Source of the DNA: DASZTV01 sp035547515
GTDB lineage: Bacteria > Actinomycetota > Actinomycetes > JAFAQI01
Assembly: GCA_035547515.1 (NCBI GenBank)
Contig: DASZUS010000079.1
Span: 81,502 to 145,501, forward strand
DNA length: 64,000 bases
Direction of reading: 5' to 3'
The position numbers were made by a program, and so were the translations under genes. The notes under the pieces are model-generated. The model saw only the letters and a list, made by a program, of their open reading frames with translations, had not been told where the DNA came from and searched no databases. Below are positions 62,010 to 64,000 of this stretch, in pieces. Position 1 is the first letter of the stretch. Each line of letters opens with the position of its first letter.

Positions 62010-62731
62010 TGCCACGCTTCCCAGCTGATCATCGAGCGCAGGGGCGCGGCGTAGATCGGCGTGAGGTCGCCACTTGCCCAGCGCTGCTCGATGAGGGGCT
62101 GCAGCGAGGCCGAGGTCTGCAACGGGTCGGCGTCGAGGTAGAGAACCGTGACACGTTGCGGCTCACCCTCACAGCTCGGCAGCACGGTCCACTCGTCGCT
62201 GGTCTCGAAGGTCCAGCAACCGGCGACGCCGTCCGCCTCGAGCAGCAGCGGAAGATGCTGGGAGGCCTCCCAGGTGCGCCAGCGGGCGAGGTCGTCGCTC
62301 ACTTGCTCGATCAGCATCACGATGCCGCGGTTGGGCCGGAATGGCACCACCTCGGCCGAGACCAAGGCGCGTGGCGATGCGTACGCCTCGCGCAGCGCGA
62401 GCAGCCGGGTCTGCAGCGACGGCCGGCGTTCCGGGAACCGCCCGACCTCGGCGAGGCGGGCGCCGAGGGCCATGAAGTCGTCGTAGGTCTGCTGCACCGG
62501 TTCGGCAAACAGGTAGCTGACGACGCCGCCTACGCGTTCGAAGGGCTCGCTTGCCGCGATGACGTGGTCGGCGTACTCGCCGTCGGCGATCCATCGCGAT
62601 CCGAGCACGACGCCGGGCAGCGAGTACTGCTCCGGCATGTGGTCGAGAAGGTGCCAGCGCAGGTAGCTGCCGTCGTCGTCGGGGGGCGCGGGAGGGGTGA
62701 TGCTGAAGAAGGCCGCCTGCACCCGGTTCAC
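62006..62731 (-). CDS. Unknown protein, possibly two EthD-like alpha/beta-barrel domains
   Basis: 241 residues; I do not recognise a named family with certainty. The segment YLRWHLLDHMPEQYSLPGVVLGSRWIA resembles EthD-like ferredoxin-fold proteins (read here in two parts, RWHLLDHMPEQ and LPGVVLGSRW), and a second half VIVLIEQVSDDLARWRTWEASQHLP-like stretch suggests a repeat of that fold. No redox or metal motif. GTG at 62731 starts it. Coupled to the LLM oxidoreductase, so it may handle the same substrate. Confidence 0.6.
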   Translation of the reverse strand: MNRVQAAFFSITPPAPPDDDGSYLRWHLLDHMPEQYSLPGVVLGSRWIADGEYADHVIAASEPFERVGGVVSYLFAEPVQQTYDDFMALGARLAEVGRFPERRPSLQTRLLALREAYASPRALVSAEVVPFRPNRGIVMLIEQVSDDLARWRTWEASQHLPLLLEADGVAGCWTFETSDEWTVLPSCEGEPQRVTVLYLDADPLQTSASLQPLIEQRWASGDLTPIYAAPLRSMISWEAWQ

Positions 62732-62736
62732 GCTCG

Positions 62737-63228
62737 TCAGTCCACCATCACAGTGCTCACCGAGACCAGGGTCCCGGGCTCTGTCCGCATCAGCGCCATC
62801 GTGCCGTGCGGCTGGCGCCGCCGATCGGTCGGCGACCCCGGGTTGATGCTGCGCTGCCCGAGCTCGTCGTGGTCCCACGGGATGTGGGAGTGGCCGAACA
62901 CCACGACCCTCGCGTCGGGGAACATCCTCCGCAACCGCGCCGGCCGACCCGACGCGGGTCCGCTGTCGTGCACCATCGCAACCGGGATGCCGTCGATGTC
63001 GAGCTCGAGGGTTGGCGTGGCACCCCACGCCGCGACGTCGGGGCCGTCGTTGTTGCCGATCACGGCGCGGACCGGCGCATAGCCGGCGAGCTCGTCCAGC
63101 ACCTCGGCCGTGCATGCGTCACCGGCGTGGAGGATCAGGTCTGCGTCGCGCAACCGGCGCGCGACGTTCGGCGGGCAGCCCTTCCAGCGGCGCGGCCCGT
63201 GGGTGTCGGAGATCAGCGCCACCAGCAC
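62737..63228 (-). CDS. MJ0936/YfcE-type metallophosphoesterase
   Basis: 163 residues. Full set of calcineurin-like phosphoesterase motifs: ALISDTHG (DxH), LHAGDACT (GD), VIGNNDGPD (GNxD) , and VFGHSHIPW (GHxH), plus INPGSPT near the end. Small members of this type hydrolyse phosphodiesters such as bis-pNPP in vitro; the natural substrate is unknown. GTG at 63228 chosen; GTG at 63222 also fits. First gene of the leftward three-gene unit with the unknown protein and LLM oxidoreductase. Confidence 0.86.
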   Translation of the reverse strand: MLVALISDTHGPRRWKGCPPNVARRLRDADLILHAGDACTAEVLDELAGYAPVRAVIGNNDGPDVAAWGATPTLELDIDGIPVAMVHDSGPASGRPARLRRMFPDARVVVFGHSHIPWDHDELGQRSINPGSPTDRRRQPHGTMALMRTEPGTLVSVSTVMVD

Positions 63229-63266
63229 CCCCCGATTGTTCCCGGATTGGCACGCGGCGGTCCCGG

Positions 63267-63272
63267 TAGCCT
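63267..63272 (+). promoter_or_regulatory. Leaderless -10 box TAGCCT for prfB
   Basis: TAGCCT, 8 nt, then the GTG at 63281. Confidence 0.45.
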
Positions 63273-63280
63273 CGCTGATC

Positions 63281-64000
63281 GTGTCCGCCGAACCTGCCGA
63301 GGAGCTCAAGGAGCTCGGCGCGACGCTCGCCTCGGTCGAGGCGGTGCTCAAGCCTGACGACATGCGCTCGGAGCTCGCCGCACTCGAGACCGAGGCAGCC
63401 GACCCCGATCTGTGGGGTGACCAGGAGCGCGCCCAGCGGGTGACCCGCCGGATGGCCACGCTGCGCGCCGACCTGGCGCGGCTCGACGGTCTGCACGCTC
63501 GGCTCGACGACCTGTCGGCCGCGATCGAGCTGGGCGACGACGATCTGCTCGGCGAAGCCGCGGCCGACCTTCCCGCGCTGCGGTCCGACATCGAGGGTCT
63601 GGAGATCCGCACGCTGCTGTCGGGGGAGTACGACGAGCGCGACGCGGTCGTCACGATCAACTCCGGCACTGGCGGGACGGATGCCGCCGACTGGGCCGAG
63701 ATGCTCATGCGGATGTACCTGCGCTGGGCCGAGCGCCACGATGACGCCACCGAGGTCTTCGACACCTCCTACGCCGAAGAGGCCGGCATCAAGTCGGCGA
63801 CCTTCGTCGTACGCACGCCCTTCGCCTACGGCACGCTCGCCGGCGAGCACGGCGTGCACCGCCTGGTCCGGATCTCGCCGTTCGACAACCAGGCGCGGCG
63901 TCAGACGTCGTTCGCCGGGGTGGATGTGACCCCTGTGGTGGAGGAGGCGGACCACGTCGACATCCCCGAGGACGAGATCCGGGTCGACGTCTACCGCTCG
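63281..64000 (+). CDS. prfB: Peptide chain release factor 2, partial
   Basis: Releases the finished protein at UGA and UAA codons. The first 240 residues are present; the 3' end is beyond the window. The N-terminal helical domain (LKELGATLASVEAVLKP, DPDLWGDQERAQRVTRR) is followed by TINSGTGGTDAADWAEMLMRMY and FAYGTLAGEHGVHRLVRISPFD, the conserved RF2 start of the decoding domain; the SPF and GGQ region lies past the edge. No programmed frameshift site is seen at codon ~26, as usual in actinobacteria. GTG at 63281 with a -10 box 8 nt before. Confidence 0.94.
   Translation, partial: MSAEPAEELKELGATLASVEAVLKPDDMRSELAALETEAADPDLWGDQERAQRVTRRMATLRADLARLDGLHARLDDLSAAIELGDDDLLGEAAADLPALRSDIEGLEIRTLLSGEYDERDAVVTINSGTGGTDAADWAEMLMRMYLRWAERHDDATEVFDTSYAEEAGIKSATFVVRTPFAYGTLAGEHGVHRLVRISPFDNQARRQTSFAGVDVTPVVEEADHVDIPEDEIRVDVYRS

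Noticed and set aside
63281..63400. Programmed +1 frameshift in prfB
   Set aside because: The frame is continuous from GTG 63281 with no in-frame UGA at the usual codon 26 site.

Overview
The window is a 64 kb piece of a GC-rich actinobacterial (Actinomycetota) chromosome. The evidence is the codon bias, a WhiB regulator, MtrA-MtrB-LpqB, coenzyme F420 genes, many GTG starts, and gene order. Two stretches follow Mycobacterium tuberculosis order as I remember it: accD5-birA-PH protein-(GtrA)-purK-purE (about 1-11 kb), and manB-fbiB-fbiA-whiB2-metallopeptidase-DUF3499-pmm-SIS isomerase-ahcY-mtrA-mtrB-lpqB-comF-hpf-secA (about 27.5-53.8 kb). I see no mycolic acid genes, no mobile elements, no CRISPR array and no tRNA or rRNA genes, so I place it only to phylum/class.

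Layout. 1-11 kb: acyl-CoA carboxylase, biotin ligase, a membrane glycopolymer-type transferase coupled to an adenylate cyclase, HMG-CoA lyase, a second carboxyltransferase, an acyl-CoA dehydrogenase and purK-purE. 11-20 kb: menaquinone genes menF, menD-menC-menA and menE, interspersed with small enzymes. 20-26 kb: UDP-glucose dehydrogenase, FadE25-like dehydrogenase, ferrochelatase, acetoacetyl-CoA synthetase. 26-42 kb: cell-envelope sugar genes (GT4, manB, large GT2 membrane protein, phosphomannomutase, SIS isomerase), F420 genes (fbiA, cofE), whiB2 and ahcY. 42-54 kb: mtrA-mtrB-lpqB, comF, hpf, a NarL-type regulator, a calcium/proton antiporter and secA. 54-64 kb: two paralogous Rv3235-family proteins, a FadE2-like dehydrogenase, a VapBC toxin-antitoxin pair, a wax ester synthase/DGAT coupled to a patatin lipase, an F420-type oxidoreductase operon and the start of prfB.

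Functional links. HMG-CoA lyase releases acetoacetate, which acetoacetyl-CoA synthetase reactivates; with the carboxylases, biotin ligase and acyl-CoA dehydrogenases this gives a branched-chain amino acid/fatty acid catabolic theme. Phosphomannomutase, the SIS isomerase and manB feed GDP-mannose to glycosyltransferases. fbiA and cofE make F420, which the LLM oxidoreductase near 61-62 kb may use.

Non-coding highlights. The most unusual non-coding feature is a nearly symmetric inverted-repeat element of about 217 bp at 38175-38391. At least 17 genes have a TAnnnT box 6-8 nt before the start codon, indicating widespread leaderless mRNAs. One of these, TAGCGTA at 765-771, can be read as a -10 box in both directions. 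Thirteen 4-bp start/stop overlaps and four overlapping convergent 3' ends show how compact the region is. Most of the window is core genome; the parts least explained by known biology are the 38.2 kb element, the hairpin at the hemH start, the unexplained tail of CofE, and the small unknown genes at 19912 and 42951.
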